Shown: piece after piece, positions 19,681-28,741 of the stretch
Layout: every line of letters starts with the position of its first letter
Numbering within the stretch: the stretch's first letter is position 1
DNA from: Lophium mytilinum
Taxonomy: Eukaryota; Ascomycota; Dothideomycetes; Mytilinidiales; Mytilinidiaceae
Length of the DNA stretch: 64,000 nucleotides
NCBI GenBank assembly: GCA_010093605.1
Contig: MU004187.1
Coordinates: 191,383-255,382, forward strand
Reading direction: 5' to 3'
Notes under the pieces: generated by a model
What the model was told of the DNA's origin: nothing
Databases searched by the model: none
What the model saw: the letters and a program-made list of their open reading frames with translations, nothing else
Position numbers and translations under genes: made by a program

Positions 19681-22377
19681 CTATATGATCGTGAGCGTAG
19701 AATCTTCAACGCCCCCAAAGAAACCAAGAACGTCAGTCGAACATCCAATTCGCTCAAAAGATTCTGACTCTTCACGCGGTCGCCACAGCAAAAGGGCAAA
19801 GAGTCCGACGAATCTTACGTCCGCAACCCTGAACAAGAACAGAGGACGCGTGCGCTTGTCCAATCCATCCACAACCCACTCAACATCCATCGAAAGAGTG
19901 GCGAGAGATGACGTCTCTGTCTTTACATGGTTGCCTTGGGGGCCTGCACTCCATACCTGCACCAACCCGCCGCTCACTACTAAGCTGGCAGATTCCAGCT
20001 GGCCAAACTCGTCGCCCAATCTGTGCGGTGTCACTATGCAGCGAATAATCTGGCAGAGCATCTTCGTATGCTCGAATTCGTAATAAGTTACTTGCCCATC
20101 GATGCTCGCCCAAGACCAAGTCGGTGCCCGCCACAGCGGCAGTTGCTGTCGTTGAGTTTCAGACGCGTGACGTTGCCACAGCATGTCCTCAACCAGCGAA
20201 TGTTCCCACAGGCCCGCGTAGTACTTTCCAAGGTACTCGAATTGTTTTGCCAGCCCTGTGAGCGCGATAAGACGGTCGCTTGAAAATGTGAAATCCAGAC
20301 CAGAATACTCTTCCACGATCTTGTGCCACCGGGTAATGAGTAAGTCTCGGGCAAAGCGCGTGTCAATGGAAGCCCTGAGGCCTGACATGGACTCTGCTTT
20401 TGACATATCAACTCGCGCAAAGCGCGTGTCAATGGAAGCCTTGAGGCCTGACATGGACTCTGCTTTTGACATATCAGCTCGCGCTACGCGTTGTGCGAAC
20501 GCGTGATTTTTTTTAGGATGTGGTACTCGGGAAATATTGGGTTCAAAGCCGCACTCACAGCGCAACATTGTCGCGCATTCCCATATGAGTTCGTCTGGCC
20601 CGAAATGCAAAATTCGTGGAGATAGGAGCCGCTCTTGGTATACCCAGCCTCGTCTTAATAGCGGCGAGTGCGGCACTGGATTTTCTACTAAGCTGGAGGG
20701 GACTAGAGGAACTAGGAGGTTGTGCAAAGGCCGTAACTGGGGTCTAAGGCGCACCTCCCACTTGTCAACACCGGCATTGCGTGGCCGAAGCGTGAGACTT
20801 TGGGCGACGGGAGTGGGTTTCCAAAACAGCCCATCGGCGTCACTTCTGAGCACTGGGTATGTATTCTGGCCTTCTGCGCCGGATGCGAACAGCGTGAGCG
20901 TAGATCTAGCGAATATAGACCACATTTCAACAGACTCCTTTTGCCAGTCTTCCTCATCATCCTGGACAATGCAGATGGAGTCTATCCAGATATAGCGAAT
21001 CCCCAGTCTGCGGGTGAAGACTATGGCATCTTGAAATCTTTGGGTAAGATCGGACCAGGGGATATTCTGCAGGTACTCCTGGAGTGTTGACTGAGTTGTT
21101 CGCGTCATCTCCGAGACTGGAAGCCATCGGTGGCTTAAGCAGACATAAGGTGCAGCTTCGCCACTGGTCACAAGTAAGCGGACTTTTGGCAGTTGGTCCT
21201 TTGGGTTATCGAGACTAATGTCGGCGCTGGCTACACCAACGTCAAGTACGCGAGTGGGCAATGGGGATCCATGTGACTCATGGGTTCCAGAGCAATCGGG
21301 GTGATATTCTTGGCACTCGCGCAAACGTGCTTGGGCCCAGAGTAGTGATTCTGTGGAGGAAGTATCTCCCGAAACCATTGTGGTTGGATGATGCATACTA
21401 GGCCATGGCATCGGCATTGCTATAAAAGTCTTTAGCAAGTCAGGCAGACATATAGGGGATATATGAGGTAGAATGGTGTTACAGACATGAAAGCAACGCA
21501 AAGCGTTTCGCTGATTTACGGAACTGACTCGATAATGGAATCGCAATTTCAATAGCTTACCTCCTACACTGTCCAAATGCCATTGTGATGAGGCATACAT
21601 ACCATCCCCTAGATGACCTGTAAATTCCAAACGTACACCCCTGTGCTGACCTTTAGTGATCCGTACTTCCGTAACCTCTAAGACTATCCCGGATGCGGCT
21701 ATTTCATCTACCGGTTTTCCTGGCGAATCGTCTCTATAGAACCCTCTCAAAACCTCTATCTGGACTACATTCCTCATGGCGAGGATGCCGTCGACGAACA
21801 GACAACATGCTTGGCAAGACCCGCGGTCCGACGAGAGTGTGAGGTCGTGGAAAGAAACTTCTTTGAATCGGTCGTATGGACCCTCATATAAGAGGATATC
21901 TTGGCATATTTCACATGACAGCTTCGAATTTGCCTGATCTAATACAGAAGGCTTGCTGCCATCTTCCAAAAGACTGCTGTTACGGGCAGACGTTGATCGG
22001 TTTTTGGGTCGCCTCAGCCATTCCTTTATCTTTTTGAAGCCGCGAGGGGCTACTTGCTTGGCCTCCTCATGGTCAGCTGCTCGTCGCAAGGGAGTCTCTA
22101 TGATAGATTCAGGATCAGAGATATCCTCAGTAGAGAATGTCCCAATGCTTGTCCAGTAACGCGGCATCGTAACATTCAGGAACGTGATAAGGTTGTGAAA
22201 GGTCGATTTGCGATTCAAATTACAAGTCCATCTTAATAACTCTAATGAGAAATGGGATGGAAGTTTAATGCGGGGAATATAAGCGCCTACATACCCAGGG
22301 GCGGACAGTGAACTGAGCTTTGACCACGTGACCCCGTTGTTGGGGCGTTTGTTATGATGCACTTTTCGTAGCGACAT
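19681..22377 (-). CDS. HET-domain (heterokaryon incompatibility) protein
   Basis: The 898-residue single-exon frame carries a full HET domain at about residues 405-555. It opens APYVCLSHRW and continues with FTRRLGIRYIWIDSICIVQD and EVMWSIFARSTLTLFAS-like sequence. The C-terminal flank has RRGWVYQERLLSPRILHFG, ELIWEC and APTWSWASIDG, as in most HET proteins. A cysteine-containing N-terminal region (CEICQDIL, CQACCLF) is also usual. HET proteins mediate non-self recognition and programmed cell death after hyphal fusion. A 22-residue unit is tandemly duplicated between the two C-terminal blocks. A start at 22167 (MPRYWTSIGTF) is equally possible and would remove 70 poorly conserved residues. 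The gene is head-to-head with the next gene, so the promoter region is short. Confidence 0.9.
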   Translation of the reverse strand: MSLRKVHHNKRPNNGVTWSKLSSLSAPGYVGAYIPRIKLPSHFSLELLRWTCNLNRKSTFHNLITFLNVTMPRYWTSIGTFSTEDISDPESIIETPLRRAADHEEAKQVAPRGFKKIKEWLRRPKNRSTSARNSSLLEDGSKPSVLDQANSKLSCEICQDILLYEGPYDRFKEVSFHDLTLSSDRGSCQACCLFVDGILAMRNVVQIEVLRGFYRDDSPGKPVDEIAASGIVLEVTEVRITKGQHRGVRLEFTGHLGDGMYASSQWHLDSVGGKLLKLRFHYRVSSVNQRNALRCFHVCNTILPHISPICLPDLLKTFIAMPMPWPSMHHPTTMVSGDTSSTESLLWAQARLRECQEYHPDCSGTHESHGSPLPTRVLDVGVASADISLDNPKDQLPKVRLLVTSGEAAPYVCLSHRWLPVSEMTRTTQSTLQEYLQNIPWSDLTQRFQDAIVFTRRLGIRYIWIDSICIVQDDEEDWQKESVEMWSIFARSTLTLFASGAEGQNTYPVLRSDADGLFWKPTPVAQSLTLRPRNAGVDKWEVRLRPQLRPLHNLLVPLVPSSLVENPVPHSPLLRRGWVYQERLLSPRILHFGPDELIWECATMLRCECGFEPNISRVPHPKKNHAFAQRVARADMSKAESMSGLKASIDTRFARVDMSKAESMSGLRASIDTRFARDLLITRWHKIVEEYSGLDFTFSSDRLIALTGLAKQFEYLGKYYAGLWEHSLVEDMLWQRHASETQRQQLPLWRAPTWSWASIDGQVTYYEFEHTKMLCQIIRCIVTPHRLGDEFGQLESASLVVSGGLVQVWSAGPQGNHVKTETSSLATLSMDVEWVVDGLDKRTRPLFLFRVADVRFVGLFALLLWRPREESESFERIGCSTDVLGFFGGVEDSTLTII
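20351..20482 (-). repeat. 66-nt tandem duplication within the HET gene
   Basis: The units 20351-20416 and 20417-20482 differ at about two of 66 positions. They encode two copies of a 22-residue segment around DMSKAESMSGL, and the frame is kept. The near identity points to a recent duplication or ongoing gene conversion. Confidence 0.93.
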
Positions 22378-22471
22378 CCCAGCACCTTTTCCCTTACCAC
22401 CATATCAACCCACCGAACTCTCCACACGCCGTACCACCACTATCGCGCGCCCCTCACTGCAATTGATCCTC

Positions 22472-24607
22472 ATGGATCCACCACAATTCAAATTCCCGCC
22501 CGCATCCCCGGGCACACCTCTATTCGCCGTCTCGCCCGAACGCGTCAACCGCACACGTTCACCATATACAAGCAGCAGCAGTGGCGGTCGACACCTCCCG
22601 CAATCACCGTCCCTCCCGGACCTCGGCAGCGGCAGTGGGTCGCCGTTCAGCAAGCGTTCACATGAGCGGACCGACTCGGATGCCCATGTCCAGGGCATGG
22701 TTGCGCGGTTCAACCACCTAGAGTTGAAGGATCACAACGAGCAGCATCGGCGCGACGAGATTGCCTACAAACGTGCAGAAATGGCGCGGGAGATGGCCGA
22801 GCTTGATCTGCAAAAGATGACCGAAGAGAAGGACGCTTCCGAGAAGGATGGAAAGCGGTGGAGAGAAGAAGTTCGGAAGTTGAGGAAGGAACTTGAAGAT
22901 GGGAGAGATAGGGAGAGGAAGGCTATTAAGAGGGTTGAGGTACTGGCTGTATGTCACTTCCATTCATATTTTACCGGGCCTTTGGTCTCGTCAGGAGGGA
23001 TCATACTAATTGGACTACAGAATGAGCTTGATCGATCCAAGGAGGTGACAACACATTCAGCTGGTGCCTACGAGAAGGAGTTACGCCGTGCCAGAAAAGA
23101 AGCATTCAAGGCTTCTACGACCCTGGTCAAGACGCAGGAAGAGCTTAAGGCGACGCGTAACTCGCTGCGAATAGTCCAATCTGGACTCGAGTCCGAGAAG
23201 ATGAAGTCATCCACGCGTGAGCAGGAAGCTTTCACGGCACAATACCAGCTGGTGGGCATCCAAGAAGCTCTTGAGAAGGCGCGCGATCAGATCAAGATAG
23301 TTGAGGAGGAGCGTGATTCCCTTAAGACGAATCTAAAAGAAGAGGAAGTCGCGCGCATTGCCGCCGAGGGCAGAATTGCTTTGCCAGTATCTACTACGGA
23401 TGAAGACGATGAATTCGCCTCGCCAGTCAAGTCACCACGGAAGCCGAGAGTCGTTCATGCGACATCTGATAGCGAGAACAAGGAGAATGTCGTTCCCAAG
23501 CGAGCAATTGAGCTTAAGTCGATCCAAGAGGAGCTCTCGCTAGAGAGGCGCCTCCGGGAGCGGGCAGAGGATCAGATCGTATTCATGAAGATGGAATGCC
23601 AATTCCAATGCTGCTCATGTAGGCTGGCAGAGATCCATGGCTCAAATTACGTTCACGACAGTACATACAACTCAGAGATGGAGAGGATCAAGGCCACCGT
23701 CCCTATCTTCACCCCTCCTCCAAGCAACCACGATGCCGAGGAGATGGAGGGTATTGTAACGGAACTAGTTCATGTCGCTGAGGAGCTAGTACAACTTGTG
23801 CAAGAGCCGACTCACGCCGAGCAACAGCGTGTAGCTACTCCACTTGAGCAGGAACTTAAGCAGGAACTCAAGCAGGAAGTCGAGCAGGAAGCGGTAGAGG
23901 AGAAAGAGGAGTCGGAACCACAACTTGCATTCTCCCCAACCACGGGTACATTCAAACCAATTAGCAACGAGCAGAAGGAAGAAGAAACACCACAAGAGGC
24001 CTCAACACCAGCGCCTGCCAAGCGATTCCAACTCTCCAACATCGATGAAACAGCACTGGAGTCTTCCCCGTGGGGACCCGGACCAGATCACTCCATGATC
24101 CGCACCTCAACAACTTCTCCACCTCCTTTCAGGCCTGCTCAACCCATCTCCACTCAACTTCAAATTCCCGAAGAAGTCATCGAAGACGACGAGGACGACC
24201 TCCCTAGCGACCCTACGCCTTCTTCTCCTCCGCAATCAGAGCCTCAAACTCCCCTCCACGGACCATCTGCTCCACTCACCCCCGCCTACCTCCTCCGCAC
24301 TATCACAACCACCACAACCATCCCACTCCACTTCTCTCCTGCGACGCCACGCCATCACGATCTCCCGCCCACACCGTCGACGATCTCGCATCTGCCGACT
24401 AACGCGACATCGAGCCAGCCGCTGCAGCCGTTGGAGTTGAATCGGCTGCCAATCGATCGCGAAGCCGCGCTCGAGCAGATCAGACTCCGTCGAGGCAGGG
24501 CGAGGAGCCTAGCCATGGGGCAGGCGACGCCGAAGAAGCAGATGCTAGAGGGAACCGGTGTGAGGCGAGATATCAGTGCGCCGGTAGGCAGAGCTGGAAG
24601 GCGATAA
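22472..24607 (+). CDS. Long coiled-coil protein, unrecognised
   Basis: Two exons (22472-22948 and 23021-24607) are separated by a 72-nt intron (GTATGTCAC...GGACTACAG, branch-like ACTAATTG). The intron happens to be open in frame, so a naive translation would include it. The product is about 687 residues. It has a Pro/Ser-rich N-terminus, then coiled coil from roughly residue 75 to 300 (heptads around QGMVARFNHLELKDHNEQ and KELEDGRDRERKAIKRVE). An acidic, Pro-rich disordered half with an ELKQELKQEVEQE run follows, and a basic C-terminus (LRRGRARSLAMGQATPKKQ). A spindle-pole-body or cytoskeletal role is possible from architecture alone. I cannot name the family. Confidence 0.75.
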   Translation: MDPPQFKFPPASPGTPLFAVSPERVNRTRSPYTSSSSGGRHLPQSPSLPDLGSGSGSPFSKRSHERTDSDAHVQGMVARFNHLELKDHNEQHRRDEIAYKRAEMAREMAELDLQKMTEEKDASEKDGKRWREEVRKLRKELEDGRDRERKAIKRVEVLAVCHFHSYFTGPLVSSGGIILIGLQNELDRSKEVTTHSAGAYEKELRRARKEAFKASTTLVKTQEELKATRNSLRIVQSGLESEKMKSSTREQEAFTAQYQLVGIQEALEKARDQIKIVEEERDSLKTNLKEEEVARIAAEGRIALPVSTTDEDDEFASPVKSPRKPRVVHATSDSENKENVVPKRAIELKSIQEELSLERRLRERAEDQIVFMKMECQFQCCSCRLAEIHGSNYVHDSTYNSEMERIKATVPIFTPPPSNHDAEEMEGIVTELVHVAEELVQLVQEPTHAEQQRVATPLEQELKQELKQEVEQEAVEEKEESEPQLAFSPTTGTFKPISNEQKEEETPQEASTPAPAKRFQLSNIDETALESSPWGPGPDHSMIRTSTTSPPPFRPAQPISTQLQIPEEVIEDDEDDLPSDPTPSSPPQSEPQTPLHGPSAPLTPAYLLRTITTTTTIPLHFSPATPRHHDLPPTPSTISHLPTNATSSQPLQPLELNRLPIDREAALEQIRLRRGRARSLAMGQATPKKQMLEGTGVRRDISAPVGRAGRR

Positions 24608-25289
24608 TACTTTCCAATTGTGCTTCACTAACGTGCGCGAAGAAGATACCCAAGTTCCAAAAGTCCGCTACCTGGTCGCATAGGCGATACGAGTATCAAC
24701 AGCGGTAATTGGGATGGGTATTTTGGCCCGGTCCGTGGTGTAGTGTCGGTCCCTTTCATATCTCGGCTAGCGTTTCCAGTCCGTTGGGTTGTCGTTCGCA
24801 GGGGTTCAGAATGGGATGGTTTAGCGGCATTGCTGGGAGTTAGGGGGTGTTTCCTTTCCCTGCAGATGCTCGCAGCTTTCTTTGCTGGGAAAGGGAGATA
24901 TCTCTATGTGGTTAGATTGATAGTATGGTGATTGTGCTTCAGTATAATTTAAATCCTGTGTTAAAATCTCTCCTGAGTTGTAGTATAGCCGTGCGAGACC
25001 TTTGGTATTTGATGCCTTCGAGAGCTTTTCGCCACTATCAGCCTGCCACACATATACGCCGTACCAAATTCGTCAGCAGTTGGAGTTTCAAACAACATCC
25101 CATTCTTTGCTACCATGCAACCATGAAAATGTGTATTTGATTCGCTTCGTCAGCCCGGGTACATGCAAAGCCTACCATCAGAGTGGTCCCCCAGTCCAAA
25201 TCCTGACCTTGAGACGGGCCTCTACCCAGCTTTTCATCTCCAGCCTTGACACCGCCACACCTAGCCACCAGCACAGAATTATCAATCCT
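24608..25289. other. Convergent 3' region, no gene seen
   Basis: This lies between the stop codons of the coiled-coil gene and RPS5. No additional coding exon was recognised. Confidence 0.6.
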
Positions 25290-26195
25290 TTACCGATTGC
25301 TCTTGGCCACACGCTCCAGCTCGTCCTTCTTCTTGATGGCGTACGAGTTGCTGCTGCCCTTGGCGGCGTTGATGAGCTCTTCAGCGAGGCACTCGGCGAT
25401 GCTCTTGACGTTGCGGAAGGCGGCTTCGCGGGCGCCGATGGTGAGGAGGGCGATGGCCTGGTTGACGCGGCGCAGGGGGGAGACATCGACGGCCTGGCGA
25501 CGAACGGTACCGGCAGAACCAATACGGGTGGAGTCTTCGCGGGGGCCGCAGTTGACGATGGCGTCGACGGCGACTTGGATCGGGTTCTGGTCGGTCATGA
25601 TGTGGATCTGGGAAGAGTGTGGGGTTAGCTTCGTTGTTGCTTCCATGTATATTTCGAACATCTCTAGTATTGAATTTGTGCCTTCTGATCCCCCATCTCT
25701 CTAACTGGGTGCGGTGTGGCGTTTGTGATGCGTGGAGGGTACGTACGATCTCGAAGGAGTGGGCAACGATGCGGACAGCCATGAGCTTCTTTCCGTTGTT
25801 GCGGCCGTTCATCATGAGCGAGTTGGTCAGGCGCTCAATGATGGGGCACTGGGCCTTCCTGAACCTCTTGACAGCATAGCGGCCAGCGGAATGTGAGATG
25901 TAGACGGGCGACCGGATTTGGATGTAATCGCTGTAGGAAATCGCATGCTCATTAGCCTTGATATCTCTCGAAAGCCACTGAATCTCCCCCAATGCGACAA
26001 TGCATCGTTCTTCCACCCCAATGGAATTCCAAAGTGCAGAAACGGGGGCGCCTACGTCAACGAGATATCCCGGATCTCGACATCCTCATAGCTCCATTTG
26101 TTGAACAGCTTGATACTGCCAATTTCCTCGGTGACCTCTTTCGGCAGGACGAGGTAGCCGGATGGGCTCTCGACTTCGACTTCGCCGTCCGACAT
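25290..26195 (-). CDS. RPS5: 40S ribosomal protein S5 (uS7)
   Basis: uS7 binds the 3' major domain of 18S rRNA in the head of the small subunit, near the E site and mRNA exit. Three exons (26195-26056, 25930-25747, 25607-25290) give 213 residues. Signature stretches are [60 protein letters not shown] and [19 protein letters not shown]. It ends [14 protein letters not shown], the invariant eukaryotic S5 terminus. Introns of 125 and 139 nt are longer than most in this window, as is common in ribosomal protein genes. The N-terminal extension ([20 protein letters not shown]) is fungal-type. Confidence 0.97.
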
Positions 26196-26643
26196 GATTG
26201 CGACTCCGGATGAAGGTGGTTCGTTCGTTCGGAGAAGACTGGCGTGAGGGGTGGGAGAGAGTGTCGTTGGGCGTGGTGTTTTCACTAATGTCGTCGTTGG
26301 CGAAATGCTTCTCTGTGGGTGCACGGGCCCGTCGCTTAGATTAGACTTGGCATGAACATCCCTGTCAAACTCAACACCACGAAATTATCGCCAGATAGGA
26401 TCAAGACTGGACTGTAGGATAGAAGATCATAATAGCAATATGTTACCCAATTGAACATGCTCCTAACACGTAGATCGCTTTACAAATGGCTAACATCACG
26501 GCATATCAGGTTGCACTGTAGGAGTAGACGGCTGCGTCTATTCTATTAATATATACGAGTACAGGCAGGGTGTTAAGTAGCCGATTAGGATAGTTAAACG
26601 CACATCCAAGTATCAAGTGGTTTGCGAGCCACGAAGTACTCTT
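26196..26643. other. Intergenic, RPS5 promoter region
   Basis: The region upstream of RPS5 and downstream of the next minus-strand gene has no recognised coding sequence. Confidence 0.6.
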
Positions 26644-27678
26644 TCAAGTATTCGCCCTCGCTTTGACGACTTTCTCCAAACACGTGCCGATAGCCTCCAT
26701 TGACACCCGCCCATCTTTAGTTTTCAGTCCCACCTCCGCAGCTCCCGCATACGCTTCCTTCATCATGCTTTCATCGATCTTGACAAGCCAGCCTTGACCC
26801 GTGATGATGGTGCATTGCCCGCCCTTTACCTCTCTCGATCCCTCCACAGCACCAGCAACCCTAAGCAGCCTTTCAACCCACTCCCTCTCCCTCTGAGCAG
26901 CCCTTGCTGCCTCATTCAGATCGACGACTCCATTCTCCTTCAGTCGCTTCTTGACAGCGTGTAAGCACCTATCCCTTGTCATCCTCTCTGCCTCTGCCTC
27001 CAGCCTCTCCAGCTCCTTCTTCCTGTCACGTTCTTCTTTTTCCTTCATTCTGATCTCTTCCTCTACAGCTGCCCGTCTTCTCTTCTCCTCGAACAACGCT
27101 TCCTCCCTCTCCTCCGCCCCCTCCGCCTCTTCTGCTTTTTGCGCCTCCGATCTCTGCCGCACGAATTCATGATATGCCCGCCGCTGATCTTTCCGCGCTA
27201 GACTCTTCGCTTTCTTTGCGCCAACTACGCGGCTCTGAGTCTGTCTTTGCGTATGGTTCTGATTCTGATTCGCGGGACCAACGCCCGCATCGTCGTCCTG
27301 AAAAGCAAGGTTGGGCGCACCATTTATCCCCGGCGGCGGCGGCGTCGGCGCGAGCGGAGGGGGCTCAAATTCTAGGTCATCATCCGAAGAACCATCCTCG
27401 ACAATAGCTTGTGGCCGAAGATGTGGGATGATGTCTGCGGCGTCTTCGGGTGCGTCGTCTTCTTCTGTTTCAGTGGGTTGGTGGGGTGGTTCTCCAGCTG
27501 TGGGAGGGGCTAGCCGCTTGGCACGGCGCTCGAGTATTGCAGGCGCAAAATACAGAGCGCTGCAGAGGGCGATGGTGTGTATTATGTCTTGGATGAGGGG
27601 CGTGGAGGGGTCAGTGAACGGAAGAAGGAGGTCGAGGGCATGGCGTAGGGTGTGGATTATGGATGAGAGGGCCTCCAT
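26644..27678 (-). CDS. N-terminally membrane-anchored, charged coiled-coil protein
   Basis: The 344-residue single-exon product has a hydrophobic segment near the N-terminus (DIIHTIALCSALYFAPAIL). An acidic/Pro-rich linker follows, then a long Glu/Lys/Arg helix (about residues 165-250, EERDRKKELERLEAEAERM). The C-terminal domain of about 90 residues contains NEAARAAQREREWVERLL and GQCTIITGQGWLVKID. Membrane anchor, charged helix and small C-terminal domain in this order resemble DDRGK1-type proteins, but the defining DDRGK motif is absent, so I do not assign it. The frame is open upstream to an ATG at 27861; the start at 27678 is chosen because the hydrophobic segment then lies at the N-terminus. 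Confidence 0.7.
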   Translation of the reverse strand: MEALSSIIHTLRHALDLLLPFTDPSTPLIQDIIHTIALCSALYFAPAILERRAKRLAPPTAGEPPHQPTETEEDDAPEDAADIIPHLRPQAIVEDGSSDDDLEFEPPPLAPTPPPPGINGAPNLAFQDDDAGVGPANQNQNHTQRQTQSRVVGAKKAKSLARKDQRRAYHEFVRQRSEAQKAEEAEGAEEREEALFEEKRRRAAVEEEIRMKEKEERDRKKELERLEAEAERMTRDRCLHAVKKRLKENGVVDLNEAARAAQREREWVERLLRVAGAVEGSREVKGGQCTIITGQGWLVKIDESMMKEAYAGAAEVGLKTKDGRVSMEAIGTCLEKVVKARANT

Positions 27679-28741
27679 GTTGACTGTCTGCTGTGGTAAT
27701 GTTCCCCAGGCAGTGAGATGGTGGAAACTGGTGTGGCGAGTAAGTTCGTAGGTGATGAATAAAGATAGAAAGAATTCAAGGTTGTTCCTGAGTGCCAAGA
27801 ATTTCGGGGTTTGCACGCGCAGCCGATCTCTCTCCGCTCCACTCAACACCAACTTCATCATCGTGACACTCAAACAATATCATTCCGCACACTAGGCCAA
27901 TGCTATCTTTCTCGTTGTTTGAGATCAGCTATGGACTGTACTATGCGTTCGTTATGATACTATTGACTCAACTGTATAACCTTAAGATGTCAGATTAGAC
28001 TTCAATACCTCGCGGCAATACCGAGTGCATCGTCATCTGGCAATCGTTTCATTGTGTGGCGTAAGTGAATAGCTGGAAACTCTCAAGACATCACACAAGA
28101 CATTGTTGACTATAACAACTGTTGTATATTACGTGTACACTATGCTCGATGGTGGAATGACCGGATAGCTGAAAAGCCCACTACAGCGCCTTGTCACGAT
28201 GTCTAAGACTACATGAGTGAGGATGGAGTGCTAGTTGCTAACAGGCCATGTCTCCGCAAAAGCGGTTAGGTAGGGTTCGAATGTACAAGGTATAGAAGCA
28301 TTCCACGTATCCCTTGGTGTGTTTGCCGATTTTGTCCTGCATTCCGTTCTACTTTTTTCGACAACCATCACATACCGCTGAAGTCAACAACAAAACACAC
28401 GATGGCCCCGTCAACTTTGCAACTTTGTGGAACCGTTCCTTTTTTCTCCTTCGTCTTTTGCGCCTCTTGCAACGGCGCATCTTGTTGCCAGCGCATCGTT
28501 TGCTGTCCTTTCATCTTCCTTCTTTTGCCAACCCATCCCAACGGCGCCTTAACTGGGAATTACGCGCAAGTAGCAATTGACTTGACCACGAAAGCATCTC
28601 AGCCAATACACAATACCAGGCAAGACGCGCATTACCTAGCGGCACAGATCGTAAATTGCGTTCCGAGAACTACGCGCTTAAGTAGAGCTCCGAATTCGAG
28701 CAAAGCGCACAGCTTTCAAGTACATACTTGGCAAACGCGAC
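27679..28741. other. Divergent intergenic region, no gene seen
   Basis: About 1 kb separates two divergent genes. Small open frames around 28310-28760 lack motifs and overlap the leader of the next gene. Confidence 0.5.

Noticed and set aside
22949-23020. 24 codons inside the coiled-coil gene
   Set aside because: These lie between a consensus donor and acceptor with a branch site, interrupt the heptad pattern, and are hydrophobic. They are treated as an in-frame intron.
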